Under the pieces are notes generated by a model, which made no database searches, was not told where the DNA came from, and saw only the letters and a list, made by a program, of their open reading frames with translations. Below, piece by piece: positions 34,317 through 47,700 of a stretch of DNA of 64,000 nt. The stretch is taken from positions 124,001 through 188,000 of the forward strand of contig CP021224.1 in NCBI GenBank assembly GCA_003999685.1. The letters run 5' to 3'. Position 1 is the first letter of the stretch; each line of letters starts with the position of its first letter. The position numbers and the translations under genes are program-made. The stretch comes from Taiwanofungus camphoratus (taxonomy: Eukaryota; Basidiomycota; Agaricomycetes; Polyporales; Taiwanofungaceae).

Positions 34317-35849
34317 GGGTGATTAAAATCTTCAATAGAATGCAAAGCTCTGGACGAGATAACAGTCTCAGCTTTATATATGACCGTCGCGGAATTATGA
34401 AAACTTAACATCCATTAGAGATGACTCACGTATTGGGCCTGGTTTCCGATTTTGACCTGGTGATTGGTCATGTTGCCAACAAAAAAGGGGGGGCCTCATA
34501 CTTGCAGGGAAGTAGACCAAGCGGAATATCAGATAGCTTTCTGCTGCCGTCAAAGTTTTATCGATTAACACCGCGAGGGACAAGCTCACGAGAATATTGA
34601 GTTGCTGAATTTCAAAAATAAACCATATGGTGGACCATCGTTGATGTCTTCTATTATTTCTTGAGTGCCTCAAACAACTGCAGTCCACGAGCCTGTGCAC
34701 ATGACTAGAAAGTGCATATGTACCTAGGCTGCTCTTTCTAGGGCCAAGAGAGTTCGAGTCATCTCCGGACCGAGGATACCTACAACAAAGTGTGGCGAGT
34801 GCAATAGGATGAGTATCGGCATCTGACTTTCTAAATATCATTTCCAAATGATCACAGTTGATTCCGACTTTACACCGGTTCCAGTGAGTACCATACAGGT
34901 GAAGGCACCGAAACTCACAGTAAGAATGATAGTCGATATGACTCGTATGAACGCTTGTAGATCACCCGATCAGCGGGATATGTGTAGCCTAGGCATCGAT
35001 TTCGGCCCAAAACCACATACAAGGATAGGCGCTCTATGAGAGTTGGACCACGCAGTCCGGTGTTACAGGATTCCGAGAAGCATCGCAAGTCGAAATTGGA
35101 CTGTGGGTCCTTCTCTCGATTTCATTCGTGAAAAGTGGCATGGTCACCACAGGATAGTAAGAATTATGCATCGCAGTGATATCTTGTTACCTCTGCAACG
35201 ATATGACCAGAGAACGTCCGGCAGATCAACATTATGGATATCTTGAAAGCTGCGTACCTAAACTATTTGAAGTGTAGCGAGCTTGACAGTCAAGTTGTCG
35301 CTCTCAGAATGAAGAAGCTACGACCTCAGTAAACCCGCTTTGCGGGCCGGTCGAGTTGCAGGTCCGCTTGTACCGGAAGAAAGGATGCTGAGAAGCCTGA
35401 AACGCGATATACGGGGGTCATCCTGCAGTCGGTGCGATGAGACTGTTCATGGCTTGCAAATCGATCGTCGATAGTCTTTCTAGTATAGTCTGTCTGCCAT
35501 GTAGAGGAGAATTAGTGTAAACTTCAGCGCACTCATACCATTTAGGATGTAGGCGATGGCGAGATACACATGCATGGACCCACGATCTAGAGTTTCAGCG
35601 GCCAGTACAACGTGTTCATAGTAAAGAGTGTGCATTTGGAGACGAGGTAGGGGATAAGCTAGACCAAGCGATAGTAAAACAAGAACTGCGAAGCTATCCG
35701 TATTATGATCTAGCCAAGACGAAGACCACGACTAGCCAAGGAACGTATGGGTGTGTTAGGGCGCGACCAAAGCAAACTGCACTAGAGAGAGTATCTAAGT
35801 AAGGCAAGCAACAGGCGCAAATGGGGAGCAAGCAAAGCATATTTCTCGT
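34317..35849. other. Intergenic
   Basis: 1.5 kb with the promoter of BCS1-like copy 2 at its left. The open frame at 34395-34847 (minus) shows no domain and I do not call it. No repeats stand out. Confidence 0.45.
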
Positions 35850-36809
35850 TCAGACGACGTGCTGAGCAGGAATGAGCGACGGCGCGGAACGGATGTGCGC
35901 GACAGACAGGCGTGCGCTGCGGTTCGTGAGGGGTCCTGAAGTGACAGGGGAGGGGGGATAGAATGTCGTGGCGGTCCGCGGGAGGTTCCGCGAGGACCAA
36001 GAATACAACCTGGGTGTTACAGTCGGGGGAGGCGACGGAGAGCTATAGAACGAGGCGGTCTGGATCGGCGGGGTGGAAGGGCGCTCGGGGGTGGACGGCT
36101 GAGGCGCGGCGACCCCCCGCGCACGAGGGCTGAATGCGGGCTCCGGGGATGGTGGAAAAGGGTCGGCGATGCTGTCCAGGGCAGGAGACGGAGAGCGAGA
36201 AAGGCGGTCGACGTTGGAAGGGACCGGGCTACGGACATACGAGGTCGCGACCGGATTGGGGGGAAGGGGATACGCAATCTCCCGCATGGCGAGCATCGAC
36301 GCGATGGTGCTGTCGAGATAGGTCGAGACTACCTCCCTGGGCTGGTTCTGTGTGTGCAGCGCCGCTTGGGAAGGCATGGGCACGTCGACGACTTGCGGGG
36401 GCCCGGGCGACCCCGCCGTAGCTCGACGGGTGCCCTGGTCCTCCTCAGTCTCGCCGCTCTGCAGCTGCACGCGCATCCACGAAGCTTGTCTCCTCAGCTC
36501 CATGTCGATCTCCTCCACTGAGAGTCCCTCCGACTCGTCCATCGGGCTTCCTCTGCCGCTGGAGCTTCCCTCGCTCGAGGACATGTTATCCTCGACCACC
36601 ATCGTCCTTCGGTCCTCACCCTCGTGTAGCTGAAGATGGGCGGCATCTATGAAGGCTTCGTAAACGGCGTCGTCGTTTTCAAAGAACTCGTCGGAATCCG
36701 GGTCGAATGCGTTCCAGTACGTCCACTTCTCGTAGGTGGGTTGTGCATGTTCGGGTTCGACACGAACGGCGGGGGCCTGGTGGGAGTGCGAAAAGAGAGG
36801 GCGACCCAT
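35850..36809 (-). CDS. Ser/Pro-rich protein of unknown function
   Basis: A single uninterrupted frame; I take the ATG at 36809 (M-G-R-P-L-F-S-H-S-H), giving 319 aa, because the 41 residues before it look like translated 5' leader. I do not recognise a domain. The N-terminal third has a likely folded or motif-like segment (W-T-Y-W-N-A-F-D-P-D-S-D-E-F-F followed by V-Y-E-A-F-I-D-A-A) and an acidic, Ser-rich stretch. A short amphipathic segment (S-V-E-E-I-D-M-E-L-R-R-Q) follows. The C-terminal half is disordered, with many S-P, T-P and P-P pairs that would suit proline-directed kinases. Codon use is strongly GC-rich, like the neighbouring real genes, which supports coding. It may be a regulatory or scaffold protein. 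Confidence 0.65.
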   Translation of the reverse strand: MGRPLFSHSHQAPAVRVEPEHAQPTYEKWTYWNAFDPDSDEFFENDDAVYEAFIDAAHLQLHEGEDRRTMVVEDNMSSSEGSSSGRGSPMDESEGLSVEEIDMELRRQASWMRVQLQSGETEEDQGTRRATAGSPGPPQVVDVPMPSQAALHTQNQPREVVSTYLDSTIASMLAMREIAYPLPPNPVATSYVRSPVPSNVDRLSRSPSPALDSIADPFPPSPEPAFSPRARGVAAPQPSTPERPSTPPIQTASFYSSPSPPPTVTPRLYSWSSRNLPRTATTFYPPSPVTSGPLTNRSARLSVAHIRSAPSLIPAQHVV

Positions 36810-37267
36810 TTTGCGTGTTAGTATTAGTATACAACGGTATAAAAATGTGCTGTGAAGCTTTTGGGGGTATGTGGAGGAGGACGAGTACAAAGAGACGCGT
36901 AGGAAGGAGACTGGCGGGGAGAAGTTTTTCACTGCCGATCGCGACGTGGCGGTTTATTTATTTACTTGGGGCACCGCCACTGTTATGTTTGTGGCCAAGG
37001 TTTGCCGCAGACTGGCCACTAGGTTTTCCAACGATTGTCAGCTGGAATGTTTTGGAATGTTAGGAGATAGAACGGCTTTTCCGACATATCATTCAGCGTC
37101 CCATGCACATGTGGAGGACGGCGTTACAACGGTGTTAGCACGTCCTGGCGTCTTGGATGATTAACATCGTCCCTCACTGAATACACGCTCATCAATGCTT
37201 CTATCACTGACAAGTGTTGTAAGTATACAGGATGCGCGATACACGGCAATGCTCTACACTAGGTTCG

Positions 37268-39452
37268 TTAGAGCGTGTATCTGTACCCACTCCATTCGTC
37301 TCCCTTTTCCCGCTTCGCATCTGCGACACTGGCAAACGTGCCGTTCCTGCTCAGGTCGGTCCTCTCTTCGTTGACTCCCTTGATAATCTCATCGCGCTCG
37401 CCCCGATCGCGTTTCCTGTTCTCTCGCTTCAGCAGCAGCAGATAAGAGACCGAGCAGATGAGACCGATCCCGATGTACATCAGGACGATCCCGTGCCCGA
37501 GCGTGTACCACGGCTTGTCTTGCGCGCGGTACTGCCGGCCAGAGATGCTTCAGCAGGAGGACAGACAAGCTATATGGGAATGACACTTGCCACGTTCGAC
37601 GACACCGCTCCGTTGACGTTCCCGAAACTGATCACCATCGCTAGCGATACGCTGCGCTTGTAGGAGCCCTCGACATTGTTTGACACCCAAGCGATTACGT
37701 TCGGTATACTTGGATAGATGCCACACGCTGCTAGGTAAACTGCAAAATAGGATACACCTGCATCTCGAGACACGATCAAAATGATGTATCCTATAGCACC
37801 GACAACAAGACACAAGCTGTGAACAAAGACTATCAGGTTCACAGGTATGCTCCGCAAGTAATGGGAACACACATGTTTAGGTAGCCTCTTCGTCCATAAC
37901 GATCTGCAATGAATCCCACAAGGCATGTGAAGATACATGCGAGAACGTATACAGGAACAGACAGGAGGTTGGCGGGGGTCGCAGTGTAGCCGAGCTATGG
38001 GGATTCGAGTAAAATTAATCCTCTGGGGCTCGCGCAAACCCGTGATGACTAGAAAGTGACCGACCTCATTGATGATACTGGGCAAGAACAGAGCGAATGC
38101 ATACAGGGGACCGTCAGTTCCCATGTAGAGGAGCACTGCAAGTCATGGTCAATAGAATGTTATTCCGCATTTGCCGCCTACGCTCACTTGTCAGCCAGGT
38201 TTTCCAGTCCAACAAGCTCTTCCAAATGTACCGCATTTTCAGCTTCTCGCCCGCCGCGCTGAACTGGTCGTCGGACTGCAGCCGGCGCACGACCACCGTG
38301 CGCTCCGCCTCGGTGAGGAACTTGGCGTTGTCCGGGAAGTCTTGAATGATGAAGAACGAGAGCGCGCCCGCAATTACGGTCACTAGTCCTTCGAGAATGA
38401 AGATCCATGCCCATCCAGGTTTGCCGCCGACTCCTGCCATGTTGGATATCGCCGCCTGTGGAGAGAAGATGGCGAGGTGGGACACATCTTATGAATGGGA
38501 TATGCTGGAATTGGACGCTCGGAACCACCTACAGCAAGAAGGCCACCAAAGGCGCCAGAAATAGTTGCCGCAGAAAAGAAGACCGCCGCACGAAGACCGA
38601 ACTCGGAGCGCTTGTACCAGCTGAATTGGAAAAGTAGTATGAATGACGGCGAAATAACAAGGTCGAGCCCGAATGGAAAGCGTACCATGAAAGGTAATAG
38701 TTTACTCCTGGATAGAGGCCCGCCTCGAATGTGCCGAGCATCCACCGCGTACCTGAAGGAATAGAACACATGGTCAACAGCTCGTCGAGAAGATGACGAT
38801 ACGTACGCAAGACATACCAAGCAGACCACCGTCGTTGTGAACAAGGCCTTGCACGGTCTAATCTTATGACTGAGTTTGCGCGGCGATATCATGGGCCAAG
38901 ACATACCATCATTACTCCCCAAAGCGTCATCAAGAGAGACAGCCATATTGAAGGCCGTAATCGTTTTAAGAATACATTTGAAGGAACCTTTAATACCTCG
39001 ATCAGTCCCGAGTGGGGCAGAAACGAATGAACTCACTTCGAAGAGCGCGTAGGGGAAGAAGAATATTGTAAGGGCGATCAGGTATTGCTGATCGCTGATG
39101 TGCAGGTCCTTTTCCATGCCATATAGCTGTCCAAGGTGTCCAGATCAGCGCGGTTTCTCAGCTCGCAATGGACTCTGCGTACCCTGGCATTACCGATGCT
39201 TGTCCGGTCCAAGAAACTGAGCAGGTACAGGAAGGACAGCCACGGAATGAGGTGCCAGTCCAGTTTTCTCATGAGTTTTCGCTCGTCGACGCCGCTCACG
39301 TCGACATCGGCGTTGAAAACCTCGGGCTCGGCGCCCTTCTCGTCCCCGTCAACCTTCTCTATCTCTGATGTACGGGCCTTCTCGTCTGACAAGCGCGCAG
39401 ACGACGCGGACAACGGATGCGACGCACCCCTCTCTAGACCTGCAGACGACAT
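37268..39452 (-). CDS. MFS transporter, anion:cation symporter (Dal5/allantoate permease type)
   Basis: A plasma-membrane major facilitator of the ACS family, which import organic anions such as allantoate, nicotinate, pantothenate or biotin precursors. The start at 39452 begins a cytosolic leader of about 60 residues. It is followed by D-W-H-L-I-P-W-L-S-F-L-Y-L-L-S-F-L-D-R-T-S-I-G-N-A-R, the typical TM1 signature with L-D-R-x-N/S-I-G-N-A. Further exons encode M-L-G-T-F-E-A-G-L-Y-P-G, A-W-I-F-I-L-E-G with D-F-P-D-N-A-K-F-L, and a C-terminal half with W-V-S-N-N-V-E-G. About eight introns are inferred by eye. The C-terminal tail is charged (K-R-E-N-R-K-R-D-R-G-E). The exact substrate is not predictable; I see nothing around it that hints at one. 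Confidence 0.88.
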
Positions 39453-42400
39453 GCTGTGCTCCGCTCCTTGTCAAGAAGGCCGCTACCAGAAGATTGAATG
39501 GGAGAAGAACGTTGAAGACCGGCGGAAAGTCAGAAGGAGCGCCTGCACTTATTCCTCGCTTTATAGCGCCTGCCATTCCTCGCTGTTTGGTCGGCTCAGC
39601 GGTCCCGAGTCTGCTTGGCGTTGGACGTTGAATGGTCATGAGAACAAGTGGTGACAATTATCAGGTACTAAATTGCTCCATCTTGATCAGAACGACCCCG
39701 TTTGTGGCTGCCGCCCTCAGCCGCCACCTAATCCCCGTAGATCTTCTAGCTGCCGGTATAGGCATGGACACGAGCTAAAATTGGGCTTACGGGCTACCTA
39801 GGATGTCCCACCCATCCCTCTGTAGAACCGTGGTGGTCTCGGAATAGGGCAGCGCAAAAACCAGCGGGTTTTCCAGACAGATCCATGGCAGTCTTGAAAT
39901 GCAGAACAGTGGATCTGATACGAAATCTAACTTTATTTCCCCCAGATTCTGTCGTCGGTCGAGAAAGATTTCGCGCTGTGGGGAAAGGCCGGCGGGAAAA
40001 TGTGACCATACAAGATGCGAGCACGTGCCACGTTACGCCAACCGCGGCTCTGCCTTTTTGCCTCTCCTTTCAAGTCGACGCGAAAGACAGTATATTACTC
40101 TTCCTTACCACCGACTGCACGCTGGACTGTTCAAGTCGCCCTTTTTGACCTTCTGTTCTTTGGCCGGGAATCTAGTACCAATTTCCGCCCCATGTGAGGA
40201 ACCTTTGAGATGCCGTTCTGTCGAGCGTTGGTCAGGCGTTATCTACAGCATCTACACATCTGGCAGCTCACGGCAGAACCGTCGAGCTTATCCATTGCTT
40301 CTACACAATATCTGCGCAGCCGTGGTGCGTAGCGTTCCTCCAGAATAACGGCCAATCATGGCTGTGCAGTGTGCACACGGCGCTTCTTGGCCTGCAAAAT
40401 CAATAGCGATGCCGAATGGAGCCACGACACTCGCAAAGTATTATATTGCGTCTGGATGGACCCTTGTGACTGATTTGGCACTGCGGGGCTCCGTCTTTGT
40501 GAATTCCGTCTCCACTCCTGGTTGTCGTCGATTTGTCAATGAGGACTTACCGCAAGACCGAATGCGCAACAGCCAATAGTGCTTTTCATCGCTGGCCCAA
40601 GTCCTCGAAGTTCACTTCCGGGTGCAACGCTGGCACGCGTCGAGGGCTCATATTTCTAAATCTTATCATGGTGCGCTTCCCGCTTATTTCAATGATACCG
40701 TCCCAGACTTCCATGGATGGCGGAGAAGCCTGTACTATCCACACTTGGTTCCACTGGGTCTTGAAAACATGGCTATTTGCAGTGATCAGCGAGGTGGTAT
40801 GCCGGTGTAATGAAACATGTGTGAGTAGCGGCCATGGGGCTTTTTCTCGGTTCCGTCTATGATTACCGCCCCATATAACATTTTTCTTTTAATTACCCCA
40901 GCCGGATCGTGTCAAATTGATATACAATATCCGCTGAAAGGTAATCGCAATTGATTATGGAAAATCAGAACATCTCCAGCTTCCTCAAAAGGGAGATTTG
41001 TCAAAAGGGCCTGCTTAAACATAGCCCTCTCATCCACATTCACAAAGCATTCGGTCTGTTGTGTGTCCGGCTTCGCGCACCTATTGATATGAAAATTTCA
41101 AAGGGACCGCGGGAATCCGAAGAGATGTTTGCGTTCGTCCTGGTCTACGTCAGCAAGCGCATCGTAAGGAACGTTGAGGACACATGTCGACTTGGCCGAT
41201 ACGTAGGTATCGAGACCAGGGATTGGCCCCCATCTCCGGCCCTGGCCCTGGAGTCCACCGCGGAAAAACCAAAGGCACGTCGAGACGCACATCCACCAGT
41301 AGCGGCATCCCGGGCTCTCGGACATCTCGCGGCGTGTTTTGCCACCGCGAGATCTACACATATACACGCAGGACGCACCGATGCGTCCCCTCCGCCGGAG
41401 GATTTTCCTGCACGTCGGGCCGGCCTTCGAGCGTGCCGCTCGCAAACGGTGCCGGTCCGTCGTGCCTGCTGGCCAACATGGCGCCTTCCATGATCTCACG
41501 GCCCGCACCCTGCGTATGATGGAAAGAAATCTGGTTTCTGCGCACTTGTACGGTGTGCGGCAGGGGAGTGCGCCTACGTCCGCCGGTGCATTCTGGCACC
41601 GTGCACCCGTGGACTGCTGTCACCGCGAAGCTTGGCCTGCCGACGGCGACGGAGCACCCCATCTCATCCGCACCCTTTAGTTGCTGTTAGGCCCGAGTCG
41701 TCATGAGCTATCGTTGACCGGCTGCTCGTCGGCTTTGCGGGCCTCGGCGGAAATATTGTTGCACGGAAGCACGGCTGCTTCGTGTTCCTGGAACACAGCA
41801 AGTGAGTAATCTCGCGCAAGCCGTTCTCCCGGCTGCGGTTTGTCGGGCCCCTGGCTGAGAAATTGCCCCCGCGAACATGGCCGGCATTATGCACCTTCTT
41901 GATTCCTCTCGCCAGAAGCGACTGTGCTGGACGGCTGTCATTTGGTAGAAAAAAAGAAGAAAAAGACGAAGAAAAAGAAAAAGGAACACAAATTTACATG
42001 GCTCAAATGGGCGAAATAGTTGACATGGGCTCTCTCTCGCAGTGCTGCCACCCATTGCTCTGCGTGCTCCTTCGACTCCTGTCCAGCGTTGGGTACTATG
42101 GCTTCACGGCAAGTGCAAAGTCTTGGCAGAGCGTGAATAACTCTGCAACCACTCAAAATTTGACCTTGGTGTAAGGACTTCACAGACACTTACAACCCAT
42201 TCCCCTATTTTAGACGAGACACGCCATGTGACCCTCTGTAAAAAAGCATAGTCAACATTTGTGCAAAATTTGCAGGGCGGTCATGCACTAGTCGTACAAG
42301 CTGACCATAGGTTGACTGGTGTGCGACTGTCCTATAATTGACTGTTTCATTATTCAGCCACCGAAAGGCAAGAAATTCGACTAGTTAGTCAAGTTATGCA

Positions 42401-43163
42401 ACTTCGGTACCAGAAGGCGACTAAGGCCGACTTTCATTTTTTTTACAGGGTGTGACCTCGAGACACCTGCATAGACACGGAATTACCCTTCTTCCTTAAT
42501 TCCCTACTTCTCTTTGCAGTAATCATACTCTGGCCTATCAGACTTCGTGTGCCAGCTGAGCCCGAGTGAAGCCGCGAGGGCTTAACACTTGGAATTTCTC
42601 TGTGACTGGGGGAAAACTCTTAGCTAGATGACTGCCTGCTCCAAACCCAATTATGTAGAGGAGCGTTTGTGAGAACAATCCCAAGATGAAGAATGCATTG
42701 TAGAAGTGTATGGCGGATGCATCGCAATGCTAAATCAGAGCTTACAAGTGTGATTTCCTTTCTGAGCCTGTGTGGTTGAAGTTGTCACACTTGAGCAATG
42801 TTCGTTGAATTGTATAAAGCCACAACTATTTCTTGTAAAAAGAATGGAGGATCTGAATCAAAGGCACTTGGCCCTAATTTACCAAAATTTTGAGGAAGAA
42901 CAGTGGGCAGGATCAAAGTGGACAATCTGCTCATCATAGTCGGGAAATGACCATGTCTGGGTGTTGCAACAGTACATTTACATCTTGTAAACTGGCTACA
43001 TTTGTATATTTTCATACAAGAACTTCATGGAGCTTTAGAGTACTGTTGTATCCATACCTAAACCAAGTTTTATGAGGTTTTGTGATGTTCGTGGTGTTCA
43101 GGACAGGATTCTGCACTTCCAGAATACAACAATGGCAGCCAATTTGAACAACAGACGACCCAA
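39453..43163. other. 3.7-kb gene-poor region with repeats
   Basis: No recognisable gene. Open frames at 40951-41493 (plus) and 41098-41508 (minus) overlap each other on opposite strands in a GC-rich patch and match nothing I know. A purine-rich run of A and G lies at 41948-41991 and gives an artificial Lys/Glu or Phe-rich translation. A copy of the dispersed repeat seen at 13022 is at 42339-42415. Confidence 0.5.
42339..42415 (-). repeat. Dispersed repeat, copy B
   Basis: The reverse complement of this segment matches 13022-13098 at about 80-85% by eye over 77 bp, with the same order of conserved blocks. Flanking GACTRACTAGTC and CCAGTCRACCTAT are also shared, but the foldback hairpin present next to copy A is absent here. 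Confidence 0.65.
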
Positions 43164-44085
43164 TCAAGCGCCACCGTTTCTGGCGAACAGGTTCCCGACC
43201 AGGCGCGCGCCAGCAGCCAGTCCATCCAATATGGACTTTCCAATACTGCCTCGCATCGCGGGCTTCATCCCTGCCCGCTGCAAAAAGGAAAACCAAGCAT
43301 CCTCCTTCACCACCGCCCCAAAAAAGACACGCTGCGCCCACGCTGCAGCAGAACCTGCGGAAATGTAGAGACACACGTCAAAGTTACACCGAAGCCTGTG
43401 TGACAAGCCCAACACCGACCTTTGACGGGTCCAGACGACCCAAACCCGAACAGCCGAAGTAACGGGCGCAGGATCCATGTCTCTGGGATAAGCATGACGG
43501 CTCCTGAAAGTAAGAGATTTTCGAGCAGCACAGGATGCTGCTCCGCAAGGTCACCTGTCAGTACCCAAATGGCATGTTGGTGAGGCGATTATGAGACAAC
43601 ACCGATAATGATACCGTACCCATCATGACGACCAGCTTCTCCATGTGCGGGAACAGTCCGTCCAGCTGGCTCTTCACGCCCTCTGCCGGCATGCCTCTGT
43701 CGGCACAGAAACGCACCATGGCCTCCTCCGCCCTCTCCATCACCCGCGACACGCTTGCTCTCCTCTCCGCGTGGCTCGGGGCAGTCTCCAGCGGCGGAAA
43801 CTCGTCCTGCAGCTCTTCGAGCAGCGCCATAAACAAGGCATCCAAGCCATCCGAGACGAGCTGCAGGCCGTCCCCGTGCGCGTCTGCCATCGCGGACGGC
43901 TCAGCCCGCAGCTCTCCTGCCTTGCGCACCACCTCGCTTAATGTCTCCTTGAAGAGGTCGGTGCTGACAGCGGTGCTGTTCGCGCTCTCAGTGAAGTTGT
44001 TTGCCAAACCCGCCGGCGCGGACGAGTTCCTCGCGTCGCTGCCAACGTCCACGACGCTTGCCCATACGCTGGCGATGCCCTGCAT
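43164..44085 (-). CDS. Putative membrane protein with C-terminal IFI6/IFI27-like segment
   Basis: Three exons are visible: about 44085-43620, then one with L-L-E-N-L-L-L-S-G-A-V-M-L-I-P, then the last ending at 43164. The N-terminal part is helical and acidic (E-T-L-S-E-V-V-R-K-A-G-E-L, then E-A-M-V-R-F-C-A-D-R-G). The C-terminal 90 residues hold two hydrophobic segments with small residues (L-L-R-L-F-G-F-G-S-S-G-P-V-K-G then S-A-A-A-W-A-Q-R-V-F-F-G-A-V). This arrangement resembles the interferon-induced 6-16/ISG12 domain that many basidiomycete proteins carry. In animals that domain sits in mitochondrial or ER membranes; a role here is unknown. The start is uncertain: TTCATGCAG at the 5' end of the first exon could equally be a splice acceptor, with a small upstream exon. 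Confidence 0.55.
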
Positions 44086-44734
44086 GAAGAACGCTTCAAA
44101 GCGGCATGAGTAAAGCCCGACAAGTCGCGCGGCACATACACGTCATTTCGTGTGTCTTGTTCCTGCCGTCGCATTCAGCTCACCGTCCCCCATCGCTCGT
44201 GCAAGCCTACACTCACAGAGCTAGTTGAAATGCAGAGTGGCCCGTTGCTTGCGCGGGGGCACACAAGGCGGTGGCGACCACCATCGTCAGCACGGCAGAC
44301 CATCTAGTATAATGTACGAGCTGCATGACGGTAGAGCACGACAAAGGATGGGAAGAACAAATAAAGAACAAATAAGGAACAGCACTCAGTCACGGCCACT
44401 TGGTGCGGCGCCAGGCGCATATATGCCCAAAACGCGCGCCACACACGCCGCAATCGGGAACGTTGCATGGCTTGAGTGCAGGTGATCTTGGATGTCCAGC
44501 TCTGCACCCAACGTCGTTCTCGCCCTGCACACACGCGTATGGGGTCCGCCCGGGAGCAAGCGATGGTTGCTGCATACGCATACACGAATCCAGCCATTGT
44601 GGCTGTCAGTAAGGTAAGATAGAAGTACAAGAATTCAGGCTCAAGCTGGGGCATGCACGGCACTTGCATGCGGGATCTGGTACTTTGGATTCAGCTTTCA
44701 AGCGTGAAGACGAAGCACCAACGGGGCTGCACAC
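44086..44734. other. Intergenic
   Basis: Upstream of the IFI-like gene. A 121-codon minus-strand frame (44304-44669) contains a hydrophobic start but no domain. It might supply a 5' exon of the IFI-like gene; I cannot decide. Confidence 0.35.
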
Positions 44735-47700
44735 CTAGCCGCCGCCACAGCTTCCGCCCCCTCCGCCACCTCCACATCCGCCGCCGCCACATGCCGCCAC
44801 ACCGCCCTGGCCTGCTCCCCCTCCCCCTCCGCATCCCCCGCCGCCGCCGCACCCACCGCCACCCCCACACGCCGCCGTAGCCCCATTCTGGCAGCTTCCG
44901 CCCCCACACCCCCCGCCCCCGCCCCCCCCAGACCCACATGCCCCCGCGCCCTACCACAAACGAGTCAGCGTGTCAATACCCGCGGCGCACGGGGCACTCA
45001 CCACGGCGAAGAACAGCGGGACAGGCACCAGGAGCATAGCGCAGTGCGCGTCCGCGGCCGCGGTCGTGCGGCGCTTCTCCGCCCCCTTCCCCCGCCGCTC
45101 CCGCGCGGACTCGTGCGTCCCAGACCGCACCCGCACGGCATTGTGGTCGCTCGGGTGCGTGGCGGCGAGCGCGCCCTGGTAGTCAGGGGGCTGCAGGCTA
45201 GCAGGGGGCGCGTGCGGGGCGCCTCTTACGAGGCGCGCGAGTCTGCCCAGCCGTTCGCCGATGGTGGCGCCGGGAAGCGGGCAGCCGCAATGCATGTACG
45301 GTACGTTGAAGCGTTGCTGGATTTTCGAGGACGATCAATCCGGGCCCGCCAACTAGATAAGAGCCGATAGAGCTTACCTGCCACGCACGACAGGTAACGT
45401 CGAAGGACGTGGCCAGAAGAGTCTCCTCAACCTTGTCATCGCTGGAGGACGCTTGTCAACCCGAGGTGAAAGTACAAGAAACGACTTACTGGTCAATGTG
45501 GCGTCCGACGTATTTCAGGCAGTCGTTCTCGTATCGACTCCCCGTGAGCTGGTGCGAATGCCACACGAGGTCGATGTCCAGCGTAGGCACGAAGAAAGAC
45601 GTCGGCGACGACGCCATCAAGTCCAAGAATCTGTCGAGGCCTGTCAACTAGCGTGCGCGATGCTCACACACAACAAGCACTTGCGCATGATACCGAGCAG
45701 TCGCGTGGATAAGCACTCGTGCATCTTCGCTGTCGTCAAAGAACCCGAACCCGGTCCAGCCTAAAGCATACATCTTGTCGACGTACGAGCATTGGCGAAC
45801 AACCTGCCGCATCATACATGAGCCCACTCCACCAAGCAGAGCTACGCAGAGTGCCCACCGCGCCCACGAGATCAATCGAGAACGGCCTGTCATCCGTATA
45901 GGCCGCTAGTATTCGCCGAGCCCTATTGGTTGAAAAGGAGAATTTAGACACAAGCCTTCCATAAGCACTTCTCCTGGACTCACATGCGTCCACCACCCGC
46001 TTTCATTACGACGGCCACAGAGGCCTGGATCTTGGGCATACTGTAATCCATCTTCGACAGGATCTCTTTCTCCCACACGCGACCTGACATCTGCCAGGGC
46101 CAACGATCAGGGCTTTGCTACACTGGTAAATATAGGTGACCTTCACCTTCTCGTTCGACTTCTTGAACGACGGAGCCTGCAGAATCCGGTTCTTCACATT
46201 ACTGGCGCGGCGCGTGTCCGCGGCGTTCGTTTGGGTGTGGAGTGTGCCTCTGAGCGGATGTCAGGGGGGAGCAGACCCTACTATCCGATGCAGATACGCA
46301 CGCAAGATACGCGCCATGCCCCACCTCCCGATCCCGCACGACGTCTCTCACAAGCTTCGCGACACCCAGCTTCTCCTTCGTGATGACAAACTTGCACTGC
46401 TCGCAGACCACCGTGAATGCGGGCTGGGCGTACCCGGTGCCGGCGTCCGTCAGGAATGCTGAGCGAGGGGATGCGTCTGGCGTTAGACAGATAAACAGCT
46501 GCACTGCCCGGGCACGCTTACGGGATTCGACACCGGCGAGGCACTCTGGGCACTCGACCGTCCGACTGCCGATGGCCGCAGCGGCCTCGAGCGGATCAAA
46601 CGGCGTGCGCGTCTGGGACTGCCAGGTCTTCTCGCGCGCCGGCGTTGGCTTGAACTGCGAGAGGTCCCCCATTCTCACCTGCAGCACCGGGCTGTGGTGA
46701 GGACGCACGACGGCGGAGTCACGAGAACGACGGCCTACCAGGGCGGGCAGAAACCAGTCCCCCAGCGTCTGCAGGGTCTTCAGGATCGGGACGCGTGTGC
46801 AGTCTTCCGCATACCATCTATTTGCGCACCGCTTCAGCGCTGTTTACAGGCGGGTGTTGGTGTCGTTGGACTCACCCGGGATTCAGCATGTAGGCATGCC
46901 AGACCATGAGGACATCCATTGGGGGCACCTCTTCTACCACCCAGATGCTGAGCTCCGATTCTTTCACTACCTGCACCCAACGCTGGAAACTGAACGAAGA
47001 TCAGAACGGTCTGCCGACGAAGGGTGTTCAGACCCCACACACAGAGCTCCTCACACCCGGACGAATCTGGAGGGGTGCGAACAGCAGTCATTTGCAACCG
47101 ACCCAATGCTCAGTATTCCCCTTCTGCGAGTATTTCGACAGTGAAGGACGGCTAAACTGAGTCAATCTACATATGCCTACCGGCCTAGCAGCGATATAGC
47201 ATATGAAGCCGACCCATGCTCTCGATGGCATCGCGAACAAAAAGGATACAAATTCTGAACGAACACTACCCAAACGAATGCGACCAGCTACAGAATCGTT
47301 GCTTTGCGCTATCAAGGTCGAGCGCCACACCTTACCAACCCAGGGCCGCCAATTGGATAACTCGGGCTCAACGATACGACAACCATGTAGGTTGAGCCCC
47401 CTCTAGAGACCTGTCAGGCAACGATTCGCGCGCTTACTCACCGTTCAACCGCTAGCCCCACGAACCACACCCACCGCTGTGGGCCGGACAAGGCCTTCAC
47501 TAGCACTGGTAGTTCCGCATCGTCGCCCTCGACAGCAGTTCTCAAGAACTTGAACGCCCGGAGCAGGGTGAGATGCGCTTTCAGATGCTCGATGGAGACC
47601 AGGGGCGTGCTGAGCGCAGCCGACCCGATGATATAAGTCGCCGGAGCGTCATATCCCGGCGGAGGGGCGTCGCTAGAAGTGTATGAAGGGGGAGGCGTTG

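Noticed and set aside
40951-41508. Overlapping open frames of 180 codons (plus) and 136 codons (minus)
   Set aside because: They lie opposite each other in a GC-rich patch, have no domain and no intron/exon logic; most likely chance frames.
41948-41991. Lys/Glu- or Phe-rich peptide from the A/G-rich run
   Set aside because: It is a translated simple-sequence purine tract, not a gene.
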